From Sipunculus nudus (Eukaryota; Annelida; Sipuncula; Golfingiida; Sipunculidae), in contig CM049306.1 in the NCBI GenBank assembly GCA_026874595.1, positions 19,273,019 to 19,337,018 on the forward strand: a stretch of 64,000 nt of DNA. The letters are read 5' to 3'. Below are positions 1-13,600 of the stretch, one piece after another. A model generated the notes under the pieces. It did not search any database. It was not told the DNA's origin and worked only from the letters and a program-made list of their open reading frames with translations. The translations under genes were made by a program, and so were the position numbers. The stretch's first letter is position 1. Every line of letters starts with the position of its first letter.

Positions 1-457
1 AGAATCTAATTCCCTAGTTTTTCTCGGTTTTGATAATATAAAAAAAGATATTTTATGTTTAATCGGACCCATTGCGGTATATGAAAATCCGAAATTTAGT
101 TAGTTTTGTTAAAATTTGATTAACCAGGAATTTTATGGGCATATGAATACTAACTGATCAGAAACTGTTGAACGATTACAATACATTATAAGTAATCATT
201 GAATATAAAACGTGTAAATCTTAAGCTTTAGCCCTACATTGTAACATATTTCGTATTTGTTGCGGAATCCACAACTGTGATAAATGATGTAGAGCAGCAG
301 AGCGAGTTGGAATAAAGCGTCTTGGAACGATATAAATATCTTCTGTGTGCACAATTATTACGTGGCCAATGACCACTTCATTATATTTTGTTTACCTGTC
401 GACTCGATAGGCTGGGCTGAGCTACACATATAGCCAAAGGTATACCAGTCTATGGCA

Positions 458-708
458 TCATCGGCGTGGCCTCACGGTCATGCGAATGAACTGGCGGGCG
501 ATATATGTTAACATCACAACTCCCACACCCCAGATGATGGCGCCAAGGTTAAGGGCTCCTGTCAGTCCGGTTAAACCCAGCAACAGGTGCCACGGATACA
601 CTGAGTGCCAGTGCTGGACTTACCAGCGCCTGTCCAGGATAGTTCAAAGAAGATCACAGGGAAAACGAGGGCCAAAACAACCTCAACAGTACCAACCGAC
701 CCATAAAT
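458..708 (-). pseudogene. C-terminal fragment of a multi-pass membrane protein, possibly an amino-acid-transporter-like (Aa_trans) tail
   Basis: Read on the minus strand, about 708-624 encodes a hydrophobic helix containing VEVVLALVFPVIFFE, and 600-458 encodes a second one containing LLLGLTGLTGALNLGAIIWG followed by a basic tail ending VRPRR and a TGA stop. The two pieces are in different frames, separated by 23 nt (601-623) that begin GTAAGT and end CAG. Removing the 23 nt restores frame (codon G|TG). In-frame TGA lies just upstream of the first piece, after a possible AG acceptor near 709. Two closing helices separated by a short loop resemble the C-terminus of SLC32/36/38-type transporters, but that is only a pattern resemblance. 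No upstream exons were recognised. It may be a pseudogene with an insertion, a real gene end with an ultrashort intron, or a chance open stretch. Confidence 0.3.
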
Positions 709-780
709 GTCTCAAGTTTTAACTTTAGTTGACGAATAGGATGTTGGGGAACATAGTACCGACCTACAGTCGTGGTGGTG

Positions 781-1720
781 TATGAGCCTCACAAGTGACG
801 TAATTATATGGCAGAATAAATGATCACATATTTATGCTAAACAGAAAAGCTACAGTAAAGATGGAGCGGATAGGGACTACGCCTGCAGACGGCATGTGGA
901 TGAATTGATCGAAACGACTTATTGAAAAGTCTATAGAGCGATTTTTGTGGTCGACGCTTACGGACTAGGTGTGCGGACAGATATGGACTTCGAACCTCCA
1001 TTTATACGGTTCACAATCTTCAATAAAATAAAAGTTTATCGAAAACAAAGTTTATCGAAAATAATTTGTTACCCATAAATGTGAGACGCAACAACCGAAA
1101 TCAACAGTCTTTGTAAAGAATGACTTACGTTGAAAACACCAGCTGTGACAATGAAATTTACAAGACAAGATTTGTTAATTTCAGGTGCCTCGACACACCT
1201 GTATGCACTTACAAAAAGGTGAACTCTGCAAATGGTTCCATTCAAATTAACTAGAATTTCATACTTTCTTAAATATCAGACGATAAAGTTAAAACATCAT
1301 TCTAATCCATTCTTGTTTTCGATTTGATCAAATCTAAACAAAATGAAACATGTGGTCACACTGTGGCATTAAGTTAAACTCGCTATGCTACGAAAATTTC
1401 TAAGTGGATTCTTTCAGGGTTAAGTTGTTAAATAATATTTTGTACACTCACTTTTTAAGGATATTAACAATACCATAATCAGCTTTTGTGTGAATATCAG
1501 GTTACGATGATAATTATGAAATACTCGTATTCCCATTCAGCGTATGAACACATGAACGTTATAGAAGTAAATACTTGACTCAGACTTGTTTATACTTAAC
1601 AACTTTCTGGAAGTCTCTTCAAGAAAAGTGGTATAAATTATCTAGCTTCATACATATGGCTTGCTTTCTATATATGACCACATTCGCTCACTGAATTCAG
1701 TGGCCATAGTGAAAATGTAA
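781..1720. other. Non-coding stretch, nothing recognised
   Basis: AT-rich sequence with no convincing coding exon or repeat end. The only local structure is a short duplication of GTTTATCGAAAA near 1032-1060. Confidence 0.5.
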
Positions 1721-2245
1721 TAATCTGAGCTATAGCGACCACGCTTTTCTGTCGGCCGTCCTGTTGTCCGTTCACAGGGCACAAATCGTGACGGTTGGGC
1801 CTATAGAAACTTCTTACTTAAGATCCAAGGAGTTCCTTACAAAATACCTTGGTGACATGAAATTAGATCACTGCGACCTATATTGTCCGAGTTATTTGGC
1901 TTGTTTGTATACTCCATAATAAATAAAAATGTGATACAAAAGTTCAACTATCTCAGTATTGAGGGCATTTATGTCCACCATGGAGCTTCATACGCTCCCG
2001 AGGCAGCGGCAATCTTACGCTTCTACAGAAGCTACCGGTATATAGGAAGGAGGCCTATAGGGAAAAGCGCTGTGTAAAGAGCGTAGGAGCTTCATCAGTT
2101 GCTATAAAGACAGGTGACGTCAGCTGTATTTTTTTCTATTTTTTCACTGATTTTTCAGACAGTCAAACGACAGCTATCGTAAAGTTTCTCAACTGTGGTT
2201 TCAGCTGATGTCATGAAACCGTGTATGTTTATTGATCATGACTTC

Positions 2246-2538
2246 AGCCGCTTGTCCACTTGTACGGATGCGTTGAGTTTGCGGTGCGGATATACGTATG
2301 CGGATATTTTGTGTGTGTGTGTATGTCCATTAGATACGATTGTTTCCGCATGCGTTTCCGTATGCGTTTCCGTACCCGCGGCTACATGGTCCGGTTTTCA
2401 AAAACATATCCGTTTCCGCACGCACTCCGCACCGCATATAAGTGGACACACTCCTGCTTTATTCCATATGCGCGATTTAAAACGCGTCCGCATCCGCAAC
2501 TGTATCCGTATCCGTACCGCATAAGTGGACACGCAGCT
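2246..2538. mobile_element. Foldback/MITE-like element inserted in a tandem unit
   Basis: The ends are inverted copies: AGCCGCTTGTCCAC at 2246-2259 and GTGGACACGCAGCT at 2525-2538 (12 of 14 positions pair). Inside, GCGGATACGTATGCGG-like words continue on both arms (2264-2310 and 2460-2520), so the whole element can fold back. An extra internal copy of the end (AAGTGGACACACTCC) lies near 2441. It has no coding capacity and splits a 165-bp unit: removing it gives a 155-bp spacing to the next unit. Confidence 0.6.
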
Positions 2539-2755
2539 TAAATCCAACTATTGTTGAAGAATGGTAGCGCCACCTGCATTTTTTTCTATTTTCGTCCAAT
2601 ACGTCCTCTATTTTTGAGACCGTCACATGACAGCAATCGTAAAGTTTCTGAACTCTGGTTTCAGCAATCGAGTCCTGGAATGGTGCATGTCAATTTATTA
2701 TGACTAGAGTGGTCAGTTACTGAAAACTGGTGGCGCCACCTGTATTTTTTCTGTT

Positions 2756-2772
2756 CCCCCCCCCCCCCCCCC
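2756..2772 (+). repeat. Poly-C run (17 C)
   Basis: An uninterrupted C homopolymer inside the third 165-bp tandem unit. Confidence 0.9.
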
Positions 2773-2940
2773 GCATTTTATCCGCTATTTATGAGACTGC
2801 CATATAACATTATAATGGTATTTATTTTCTCAACTGTGGTTTCATCTTGTTTCCTGAAACCTGGTGTGTTTATTTATCATGACTTGTTCCATCAGTGCTG
2901 AAGGCTGTTGGCGCCACCTATATTTTTCAGCCGAATCAGC

Positions 2941-4805
2941 TGAAATATACTTCGTCTTTAGCATTTTTGTAAGGCAATAACTATGGAAGAATAACGAATG
3001 TATCGCTCAAATTTGACACAAGTTCCCAGATAATTTGAAAACTTGATCTTATTCATCTCTTGTACAATCTGTAAACTGTATATAGACATGTGACTCCATT
3101 AAGCCTTTAGATTATTTATTTGGAGTGGATTCATTCTGCATTATTTTATAGTTCATACTAAACTTAGGCCCATGTCCTGTATATAGAATAAGAATGACGA
3201 TCTAATTATACACATTGTTATGTTTTTTTATGAAAATATTTCCTATTTCAGATAAAAGATATATCCAGTTATATTGTCATCATTTCTCGCGGCTCTCCCT
3301 ATATAATCTCGTCTCATTGTAGCAAGTGCGTCATTTCGAGTATATTCCGCCTTATCTTATTTTTTTCTGGTAATTAAATTTTAATTATCGTTAAAATGTG
3401 TCAATCATTTTATCTACAAGAGGATAAAATACCTCTGCAAAGTTACCAACAAAGGGTTTACAGGTGCGCGGTTAGGTTAATCAATTACGGATGTTTCGCA
3501 TTGGCGATGGAGATCAAAGATGGCCGATTTTCTGGAGGAGTAAGCTAAGGCAACATGCAATGTTTGGAAAGTGTAGGGGATATCTGAGTGTGGCTGGCAA
3601 AGATGGCACACCTGCTATTATGCTGATTCTTTCATTAACACACGTGACCTGTTTCCAGGCGTGATTGGGCGTCATGTTTTTTCTCCGCCTCATCTGTTTT
3701 GTTTTCTGGCGGCTGGTTGGGCTTGTTTTATCCAGCATTGAGACGGGTATACACACAATCATTAGCAGCGAATGTCTGGATATCATAAAACGAGACTTTA
3801 ACATACACGCATGTCTGGAATAAAGGCTTTATCACTGCGTGAAACACCCGATCAAGTCAAACCAGACTGGTACTTGAACTGGCGCGATAAAATTATCCCC
3901 TTGGAGGCAAGCACCACAAACAAGCAAAGAAGACATGAAAGAGGCATTGATATAATAAAAAGGAGGCAGTAAAGAAAAAAACCCTCGTACATCGATCTGC
4001 CGAGAAAAAAAAATAACGATTTTACCCATCAAAGCGGGACACTATACGGCCTGTTTAAAAAAGTTCTATGTAAGCGTGTTTGAGCGGATAACGAGATATT
4101 TTGGGGGAAATAGAACCTCAAAAGTATTCAAAAGGACCACGCAATTTGATTAGTGGTGCTAGGATAATCAGTCATTTTCATCTTCATACTATAAAAAGTC
4201 TGTGGCGGTTACGCTTTCACAGATCTTACATGGTACACCGACCTGCTCTGGTGACCGTTTCATGATTAATAAACAAGGTAATTCAACCAATCAAATGACT
4301 CACGTACAGTCATTCTACACGGCTACCGGGGCATGTCTGCTGCTATTCCCAGTTCTTGACCAAACGTTAAATATTGCCGGGAGGGCATCGAGAATTTGAC
4401 CAATAAAATAAAACTATATAAATCGTCCATTTCTATGTGCCTGTGTTCTTGTTTAGACGGCGTGAGAACAGTGCATTTTTTTTCAAATGCTCGTTTGATG
4501 TGATTGGCAGTTTTGATTCCTGAACACGTGCAGATTTTTTCATTAATCATGACATAGACACTAATGCGGTTCCCTGAATCAACTCCTATGAAAGCGTAGC
4601 TGCCACTGACTTAAAGTAAGAGATTTGGTTGTCCATTGGAGCTTCTTATATTGACCTCCGTTAAAACACTGTGTCATTGTCTGTGCCACCATGTCAACCA
4701 TGAATGAACTTGGTCAGACGATCGTTTGGCCCTAGGACTGGTCGATAATGTCGGAGTTTATCCTGTCATAAGCGGTGATGCAGAAATGTGTGAAACCTCT
4801 TTATA
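2941..4805. other. Non-coding stretch, nothing recognised
   Basis: Unique-looking AT-rich DNA. The short ORFs on both strands show no recognisable domain, no good splice context and no conserved motif. Confidence 0.45.
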
Positions 4806-4946
4806 TAAGGTAGACGGATCCTATCTACTTTCGGTCGATTAAAAATAAGCATGACGGGTCATATCCACTTTCGGTCGATTAAAATAAGCATGACCGACCC
4901 TATCCAATTTAGGTCGATTAGCCTAAACATAAGCATGATAGGTAAT
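4806..4946 (+). repeat. Short tandem repeat, three ~45-bp units
   Basis: Three imperfect copies of a unit containing TTTCGGTCGATTAAAA followed by TAAGCATGA occur back to back; the third is more diverged (TTTAGGTCGATTAGCC). Confidence 0.75.
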
Positions 4947-7900
4947 TTTTCTATAAAATCTTGCATCATTTTATTTTTATATGCAAAAATAGTCAGTGCG
5001 ATAATTCAAAACTCGTTTAATCCATTTTGTCAATCGCATCTAACCTTTACTAACCACATTCCTTTTACTTACATCTACCAGCGCTGGTGCGATTCCGTGT
5101 GTGTATAATATTTGGTTAACATATTTTGATATCCATGCGTACGCAGCAAATACCTAGTACCAAAGATGTTGACTCCTACTGTTATGCAGCAGACAGCAGA
5201 TTATGAGCCACACAGGTGCTAATGACGAACACCGAGTGACCTTAGGTCGGTGACCTCTGACCCTGACCCGGTCGGCGGGCAGGTACCGAATTAATCCGTC
5301 TGACAAGCAAGGGTTGGGTGGTTTTCAATATGGCCGCCAGATTGCTGAGCCAGATGTTTGCATCCTCGGCTTGTTGTATATACTTTTATGTACGGGCTCC
5401 TTCGACTATATGTTTACCACATATATAAGACTAAGGAAAGCTGTGTATCTAGTATCGTTTGGTGAGCGGAAACACCTGCATGTATAGCTATGTGAGGTTA
5501 TCCCTTTTACCATTCAGTTCACTTTTATTACTCTCAAAGGGGTGGAAATGCCCTTGAGGGTTACATAACCTCAGCATATATATTGCGGTATGAGAATGAC
5601 TTCAGGTGGCAGATCCAACATACCGTGCAGAATATGTCATTTCTCATCTTCCCTACCTGCTCGCAGCGTTTATGAATTCGCTCTGGATATATCCATCCAT
5701 AGGGAATATGTTATATCTGATCTTAAAGAAAAACAAGTCTAGATAAAATACCGGAAATCGGACTGGCAATGACTTCATCTAAAAAAACTGAAGTGTATAA
5801 GTCTTTGACCTCATCAGACCCTGCATGTCGCTTTTAATGTTGTAATATGTAATATGATATAATGTCGCTGGCCCACCCGATGATGAACTGCTTTATATAA
5901 TGCGATAAACTCCCTTCCTCTTTGAAAAGAAAATTGCCAAAAATAAATCTTGAACATCCAACAATTCATGTTTTAAAGGATTAGACATTAAGAAAAGTAT
6001 TGAATTTGACACAGAACTGAAGTCTCGTGGCTCAGTTTCAACACATTTCTCTTGTGGTGTTTCCAAAGAAATATTATTACTACACAGAGGTTTATTATAC
6101 CATGTCAGTACAATACATTCTCCTGGATACCAATAAGAAAGTTTGTACGTTATAACTGTTCACATAATATTGGTCCACACCCTGGGGAATTAGCTCAACA
6201 TTTCGCATATGAAAAGTCCATTTGTAGTATTTCCACAGTTGCTATACAGTCTTGAAAACAGGTTCCCAAAGAGCACTGACACACTGAACCCGGATGAGGC
6301 CAGTAGCGATGTTATGTCGGCAGACTGCGCTTGTATAAGTTTGTTAAAGGAGATAAGTGTACGCCGTAAAGTATGTCTGTTTTGCATATTAATTAAGTGC
6401 GAACTCTGAACAGCAGTTGCTGATCTCAGTATTGTTCTTTTAATATTCTTTAGTATCAAAATATCCTTATAAATTTAGTCAAAAACTTTCAGACTTGTTA
6501 CATAAATCGCGAACTTATAATTGCATGCCAAAACAATATCTCTTACTCTTCGGCGTATATTTGTGCACACCCAAAGAGGATATATTGAACGGTGGATCGA
6601 GAGGCGTGCTCATTGACGCCTCGCATGTCCATCTCTTTATCCTTCTTTAGATAAAGTATATATGTGTAAAGAAACGGTGGTGGTGAAACCAATGTATGCC
6701 TAGGCGATGAGTACAAGATACATATGCATCCAATTTTGCAAACCCTGTGCATATATTCTCGAGACAACATCAGCTGTCAAATTTACATGCTGAAATTATG
6801 TTTCTTTTCTACATTTTATACATTTCTATTCTAGAGGGCGCTAAAGAAATAAAGTGATAGAACTGTCTAAATGGAAAGGGCAATTTAAACCACCTTCCGC
6901 GCCCTAAGGGGTCTCATTGTCATTATAACACCGCGTTTTTTATCATTATAATGCCATGATATATTTGCCTTTGTATACTTTAAATCCGATAGAGGAGTAA
7001 ATTATATATGGAGAAACAGAATAATACCATAGAAAGATTGTGTTGTATACGCTCATTACCAAAGAGTAACGCGATACAGTAATAAAAAAAATTACATCTT
7101 GACTTCATTAGCCCATGCAGTACACGTGTTTGGGTTTCCCAATTTTGTTGAAACCATCCCAACCAGCATAGTCCATCTCTATAAATAAAATAAACGGCCA
7201 AAGTACTTGGCCATTTTGTACGTCTTATTTCGGTTCCACCCCTGGAAATGGACCAATTAACTTTTTTTAATCATTTGTTCGTTCAACCAAGGTCGGGTTT
7301 GCATTTCACACACGCTTAACTAATGCGTTCGGTAAATTTGTAGGGCCTGTTGGTGTTTCTCTGTAACACTACCGCCATGGGCACCTTGGAATCCGTGCCA
7401 GCTTGTTATTGGCTTGTGCTGTTTACATCTGGCGTATCCTGGAATAAAGGGAGATGTGTTGAGGTCACGAAGAGGTCACGGGATGTTAACACGTTAAACT
7501 GACTTTCCTGTACAAGCACTGAGTATGTATTAATTAGAATCCAATACTAAAGAAATATCAGGTATCCAGAGAACCTTATAATACAGTGTTGTTGAACGAA
7601 TTAATTTATGTATGGACATTGTCACACTGCATTCATGATTGCCATATATCATTGATATGTGTGAGATTTGTTAACTATGCATGGGGACTTCAAAATGTCA
7701 CCCTCTTGTAGTTATTGAGCCCACTATGCAAGATAATTTACCTTATACCATGGACGAGATACGCTTTTATATATTTTCGTAAGAATTAGTTTCTTATACG
7801 AAACTATATTATTTGTATTGTTCTCCTGTCTGTGAACAGACCGGCATTGCATTGGTGGCAAATGCGGCCTTCACCTGGATACAGGCCAACTGTTTCTAAA

Positions 7901-9330
7901 GATGCACACGCGCTCATACGAAGACGCTTAAAATTCATCTTAAAGGGCTGGGAAATGACATTTTACTCCAATCAGAATGAAGATAAAGGCGACTGACCTA
8001 AGTTTGTTAACCTGAAGCCTCCGTAGATTTATAATATTTTCAATATACGAAGTGAAATAGTTTGTATATTATGTAGAAACTATAATTTTTGTAGCTAGTA
8101 TTTTATTGCAATATGCATACCATTGTAGTAACTCGATATATTGCGTATAGTCAGTAGTCATGTATCTAAATCACAAACTTTCATGCCTTCCTGACACTTA
8201 AACTGGTTATACTTTCAAGACTCCTACCCAATTACCCATACAGCACTTCAGAAGCCATATAAAAAGTGTCCTGTCTGTTTTTAACTCGTTTCAAAGTTCA
8301 TTATTATCCGCATGCCATGAGTAAATTGGCTATAACAGCACCTTCCCACTAAAAAGCATTAACACAACAGGAGAAATTAATATTGGGTGAAGTTAAATGA
8401 CCGAAAAATGAAAGAGTCTTACGCAATAAACTTAGAGCAATAAAACTAGATTCCGTTTGGGCCACCCTTGTGACAAAACACATGTCATCATCAGGTGGTC
8501 TGCACCAGAGCTTGGAGAGAAAGATAAATCTTGTAACAAGAAAGGACGGCATAATAGAATACTCTCATTAGCCATCAAGGCCGCCTCATGCAGTTTGTAA
8601 GAGGATCCTTTATTTTCATGTGGTGTGCATGCATTCACAGTGAGCTTTATAAATGAGTTGCAAAGAGAGATTTGCTGAGCTCATGGAGGTGTGGAATCAC
8701 AGTTGTGTTTGAGTGCTGGAACACCTATGTTTTAATCAAGACGTATCTTTATATTTTTCAAAATGATTCTGCATAAAAATATTTTGTAAATCCACATAGA
8801 GCTTCATGTTTTTAGCCTGAAGGTATTTCAGGTTTGGAACAAAGTATAATTTTTCTTGTTATGTTCCTTTAAGTCCCACGTCTCAACCATTGTAATATAC
8901 TCATCAGTTCAGATTCGTATGTGGTTCATGTGTTGATGCATGTGTTTCCTACAGTGAAATTAAACGAAAGTCATTTCATGAATGTGCCTGTCTGAATTTT
9001 TGTCTGTCTGTGTATAAGACTTTGTTATTTTGTGCGACTTTGGTCATCTCAATCAAGAGATGGATATTGGAGAAGAGTATTGTAGAGAATATATGGGTCT
9101 AGATACACGATATATATCTGTCCATTTGCGAAACTCTCTCTATATATGCATTTAGGAGGAAGTGGCGTCTTAATGTGATATCTAGGCAAGAGACATTTGT
9201 ACTAAAAGGAGAGGTCGGTCACGAGAAAAATAAGGTATTAAAACCCTGTTCTTAACAGAAGTATACGATCACTGCGTGTTCTCTGTCTCAGTCCTTAATT
9301 GCTCGGTATCCTCTATGATATAACATATCT
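4947..9330. other. Non-coding stretch upstream of the sulfotransferase exons
   Basis: No recognisable gene. Any upstream exon of the CHST15-like gene (cytosolic tail and signal anchor) would be expected here or left of the window. A Kozak-like ATG at 7378 with a hydrophobic run (CYWLVLF) was seen but has no good donor site and is not called. Confidence 0.4.
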
Positions 9331-9334
9331 GGGT

Positions 9335-9640
9335 TTTTGTGGTATAGGGTTAAAGATCATGTGTTCGAAAGAGAACGGTGAGTTCAGCCGGGAAGCGGTG
9401 AGTTTTTTCCACGGTCGGCCCCACCATGGGTGAGCGATCTGCACGCAGGCTTAATTAGAAGGGTTTGCCCCGCAACCTTTGTCCACTCATACACCAGTGC
9501 ATCTTTCGGGGGTTCCTCGGTTTATAACCCCGCAATGGGGATGGTTGTATACTTAGGACCCTCAGGTGCTGTACCCAGAGCTAGATGACGCCAGGATAAG
9601 TGTGCGCATCCCCGCCCAGTCACGTATAGTCTATAAAACC
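9335..9640 (+). repeat. SINE-like dispersed repeat, copy A
   Basis: This copy matches the reverse-orientation copy at 50830-51111 over most of its length. Shared blocks include ACGGTCGGCCCC, GGGTGAGCG-TCTGC, AGCGGTGAG and GCAATGGGGATG. A GTGTTCGAAAGAGAAC stretch sits at the B-box-like position. No protein is encoded. Confidence 0.65.
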
Positions 9641-10318
9641 GAGATGGAATTCTGCATATGCACATATATACAGGTTTATAAAAGTTAAGAAAGCAGCAAA
9701 AGATTGAGCCTGTTACCTCCATAAAAAAATTGTTAAGTATATATTATAACATTAGCTGTGACACAATACAACTGTATCAGTTTACAAGTGTTATATAGCA
9801 CTTGAATTCGTCATGTGAGGCACTGTGGTGCAAGAGAACAAAAGCTTTGACATATGGGACTTTTCTTTATATAGTATCAAAATGCGACGCACGTTGTATA
9901 ATCTTGTACCAGACACAAGACCTGTTATCCAGGAGATACGGTGACATTGCCCAGTACTAGTAAAAAACATATAACAAAAATTAATCGTATATGACAGTAT
10001 AAACTGGCATTCCTACATTATATCTGTCACTTACATTTACGACATTTACAAAAGTTCCAGTAGGTTATGTTTTTTATACATGTGTAAGCATTAATACTTT
10101 TTCACTGCTCCTTCTGTTTCTTTCCATATCATCACAGGTTTTATTGGTAAATTCATTACTGTTGGTATAGATGACCAAGATCATGGGTTCACAATTAATA
10201 GTCAAGCCCAGGCGAATAACACATACGTGTATAAGAACGTGATCCAGAATAAAATTTAAGTAATTTATCTTTAAATTATTTATAACATATATTTGACATT
10301 TTGTTTCTTTGCTTTTAG
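9641..10318. other. Non-coding sequence before the first recognised sulfotransferase exon
   Basis: AT-rich; it ends in a pyrimidine-rich acceptor (TTTGCTTTTAG) at 10308-10318, so at least its right part is intron. Confidence 0.6.
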
Positions 10319-10634
10319 GACCCCCCAGTGTTCCTCCCGGAATACAGAAATCCATGCTGGGTCGAGAAGTTGGACTCGATGCATCCGTATGCAAAAAGCA
10401 GATACATGTTCAACAAAACTGGACGAATATTACGGACATTGGCAAATCTTGAGAAACGCTGGGAGAAAAGAATAAAGGCAGGCAAACCACATCGGTTACG
10501 CTGTCTACCATATTTTTATATAATTGGAATGGCAAAATGTGGAACAACAGACTTATACAAGCGCCTTAACTTGCATCCGGATATTACGCCAGGAGTAAAT
10601 AAGGAACCCCATTGGTGGACGAGAAGGAGGCTAG
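10319..10634 (+). CDS. CHST15: Sulfotransferase exon a (PAPS 5'-phosphosulfate loop)
   Basis: The exon opens in phase 0 after TTTTAG (DPPVFLPEYRNPCW) and ends with one base of a Gly codon before GTAGGT. It encodes FLPEYRNPCW, a basic linker, then LRCLPYFYIIG and GMAKCGTTDLYKRL, the PAPS-binding P-loop, and KEPHWWTRRRLG. The in-frame TAG formed by the acceptor shows the exon cannot extend left. Confidence 0.9.
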
Positions 10635-13600
10635 GTAGGTCACGTGCTCCATTACCTCACCCTTCCGCCAGATAGGTCGTTTCTACTCAGAACGAATCTC
10701 TTCTGTTTGGGCGCTGGGGAAGGACCGAACTTCTTGACAAGTGTAGCCTGGTACCAAGTTCCCTTAACACGAAATTAACGGACGGACGAACCATTAACGA
10801 TAACTACAGCACATATATACCGGGTTACTTATCAGCTAATAGTCAGACGTCAGCTGAGCTAAAATTGTGGGTTCCCTTAATTTGCCGAAGTTCAGCCCCG
10901 TATATATTATGCACCTATGTAGTACGTCCCAGTACCCGTGTCAACATGTTTTTCTGGGATAATTTTTCATACGTGTAAAGCAGTGTAAACCTTTCTTGTC
11001 CAAAGGTTGCAGGAGCTATTCCGCCGACTACCTGCGTAAAAAGTAATGCCTTACCTTGTTTTGATTTTGTATGAGACAATCTAAAACATGACAAAACAGA
11101 TATATAAAATTCCTTGTCTGAGAACTGATAATAAAAAAAAAAACAGTCAAACATATGACGTCAGTCAATTGAAGGTGACGCGCGACCGAACATTGTGACG
11201 TCTTTGTGACGTCACTGTTGTCTAACGAACACAAAACGCAGCCATAGACACTGAAAGTGCACCATGGAGGAATTTACTGTCCAGCAGTGCCGATAAGACG
11301 CCAACCACGGTATTTCAGCATAAATAAGGCAAAAGAGTCGCAAAGTAAATTCGTTTTACATGACATAAAACTACTTTACACAAAATTCAACGCATTTTAA
11401 CGGACTACATTGGCTCCTTTTCACCACTTGTGTATTTCCGCTGTCTGTGTACATGTTGATGCCGCGCGGTGCATTATTGGAGTCAGATTTTGACTCCAAC
11501 AATCCCCAGACAGCAGTGTCGTACTCTTGAGAGTCCGAGTCTGCGAAGTGTGCCATTACCTCTTTCTACTTTTCCGTTTCTGCATTTTCATCAATGGACA
11601 TGCCAGCGGTATACAAGATTAACATGTCTATTTTAGAGTCATAGTTGTTAGCTCAGCTGACTATAAGTCATCTGAGCTATAGTCGTGGTCCATTGTCCGT
11701 CGTCCGTCCGTCTGTCTGTCCGTCCGTCCGTCCGTCCGTCTGTCTGGCAAGTTTCGACACCGTTGGACCTACGAATCTGAAATTCGGCATACAGTTAGAT
11801 GTCCCCAAAATCTCCTACCATGCCGAAAATTGGGTCAATAGGACTTCGTTCCTTCGAGATATTAAGGAAAAACCTCAATTTTTTATTAGAAATCTATTTT
11901 CACATTTCAGGACTGCCTAATATCAAAACCACTCATCAGGTTCTCTTCATATTTACCATAAATATTCCTCTATATAGTTTCTATGTACATGCCAGATATT
12001 AAGTAATTTTTTATTAAAAATTTATAAAACCTGTAAATAAAAAAATGATTCAGATAAAAACTTCTTAATGGAAAAAGTGGATATGCTTTATAAAAATAGG
12101 ATTATATATAAACTTAAATGCATTATTCCCTTGAAAGAGAAATAAAGGTATTAGTCCATTCTGTCCACTTGCCTGTCCATCTGTAAATTTTCATATGCAT
12201 CACAGTATCTCAAAACTTTTACTGTTTTTCTTTATGACAGTCTTGTCAGAGTATTAGTTTGCAATCATATATTTAGAACTTTACTATAACCAAGTAGGAG
12301 GGCCCCTTTCCTCTTAGCTTTTCATATTCTTATATAAATGAAAAACATTACAATAGAATATTTCTACATCCACCTTCGTGCTGTCCTTCTTTCTCCCTTC
12401 TCCAAACCCCATCCCAAAGTCAGCCTCAGTAAGCAAGAACAAGATGAATCAGATATGTTCATACTTTAATATTTTGTATAACTATTAGTACATAGGTACC
12501 TATGTACATGCCAGAAATTATGTCAATATTGTGTAATATGTAGACGTAGTGGGCATCACAATAATGTACCTTGTCAAGACTAAAGAGATATTGTGTCATA
12601 CAGCACCTAGTTATAATAATTAATACTTTTGTAATGGACTTATATTAGTCTACTTGCATATGTGAAATGTGTTTTCTTTTTCCTCTATCATGTTTTTATC
12701 TATACTAAAAAATTCAAATTTTCATTTAAGAATATGAATCCTGTATATTTATATTCAGTTTAAAGTGTCTTAGTTCATGTTAAGGCCATAAAATGTACAC
12801 TATTTTTAAAATCTAACAACATTTTTTTGCTGATTGTAAACACATTTTTTATTTGATCACTCATTTTCATATCATATTGAAAGATGTATACTATTTTAAG
12901 GAGCCAATTACAATAAATCTGTTTTTGATTAAAAAATATTAATCTAAACAAATGAAACACTATTTACATTACTCCATAAAAGTTTGAGGAATCATTTATA
13001 ATGAGTATGGTGATTTTTATATATCTCTATTTGATGTTGTGTATACAATAACGTAATCTAGAAAAAAAAATCTTCTTAATGACACAAATCATTTATTTCA
13101 GGTAAGTAAGTCCTAAGGACTGTATTCTTAATTGTCTGATGAGCAGAATGTAAGTCGTGTTTTGTAAGCTGTATATAAAGTTACATACATTTGTATATTT
13201 CAGTGAGTTTTATTTGATATATATTTTATCCATTAAGCAGGTACTCTTCAGCTTTAATTAAATATGTGCATGTTGTATGTCTATTATACTATCATTTCCT
13301 TGCTGGGTATACAGCTAGTAAATAGTAAATACACATCCTGTGTGATGAAAAACAACATAACAATAAACAATAAATTAATAATTTTGTATTTTTTTATAAC
13401 AAATTTGAGAAAAATTAATAGAAAAGGAATTTGTTAGGAGATGAGTAAGAGAAAATTAACTTGCAGTTACTGATGATGTAAGAATCTTGTATGGATGGAT
13501 AGAATGTCAATGTCAATGTTATTCCAAATAACACCATGCAGTCACCTATGGTATTTTTCAGTGAAATTTTAATGATAAAAAAATAAATCATATTATTTAT

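Larger units (their letters stand above)
1722..2940 (+). repeat. Partial hairpin-family element with about four ~165-bp tandem units
   Basis: The left edge carries CTGAGCTATAGCGACC, the inner half of the 5' hairpin seen at 11648, 36105 and 60557. It is followed by the GTCGGCCGTCC-type tract and GGGCACAAATCGT shared with those copies. From 2113 on, units recur at about 2113, 2561, 2728 and 2905, each with a GGTGGCGCCACC-like core, then TATTTTTTTCT, then a segment like TTTCTCAACTGTGGTTTCA. Spacing is 167 and 177 bp for intact neighbours. The same unit appears reversed at 34140-34330. No 3' hairpin end was found, so the copy looks truncated. Confidence 0.6.

Noticed and set aside
480-722. 80-codon + strand ORF at the left edge
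   Set aside because: The minus strand of the same region reads as hydrophobic helices with a splice-like junction; the + ORF appears to be its shadow.
6052-6255. ORF with NIGPHPGE, similar to the N-terminal motif of some LINE ORF2 proteins
   Set aside because: Only a few residues match, and no endonuclease or reverse transcriptase motif follows in any frame.
7378-7490. Kozak-like ATG with hydrophobic run (MGTLESVPACYWLVLF) as a possible signal-anchor exon of the sulfotransferase
   Set aside because: There is no good donor site at a suitable phase and no family motif; at chance level for 10 kb of intron.
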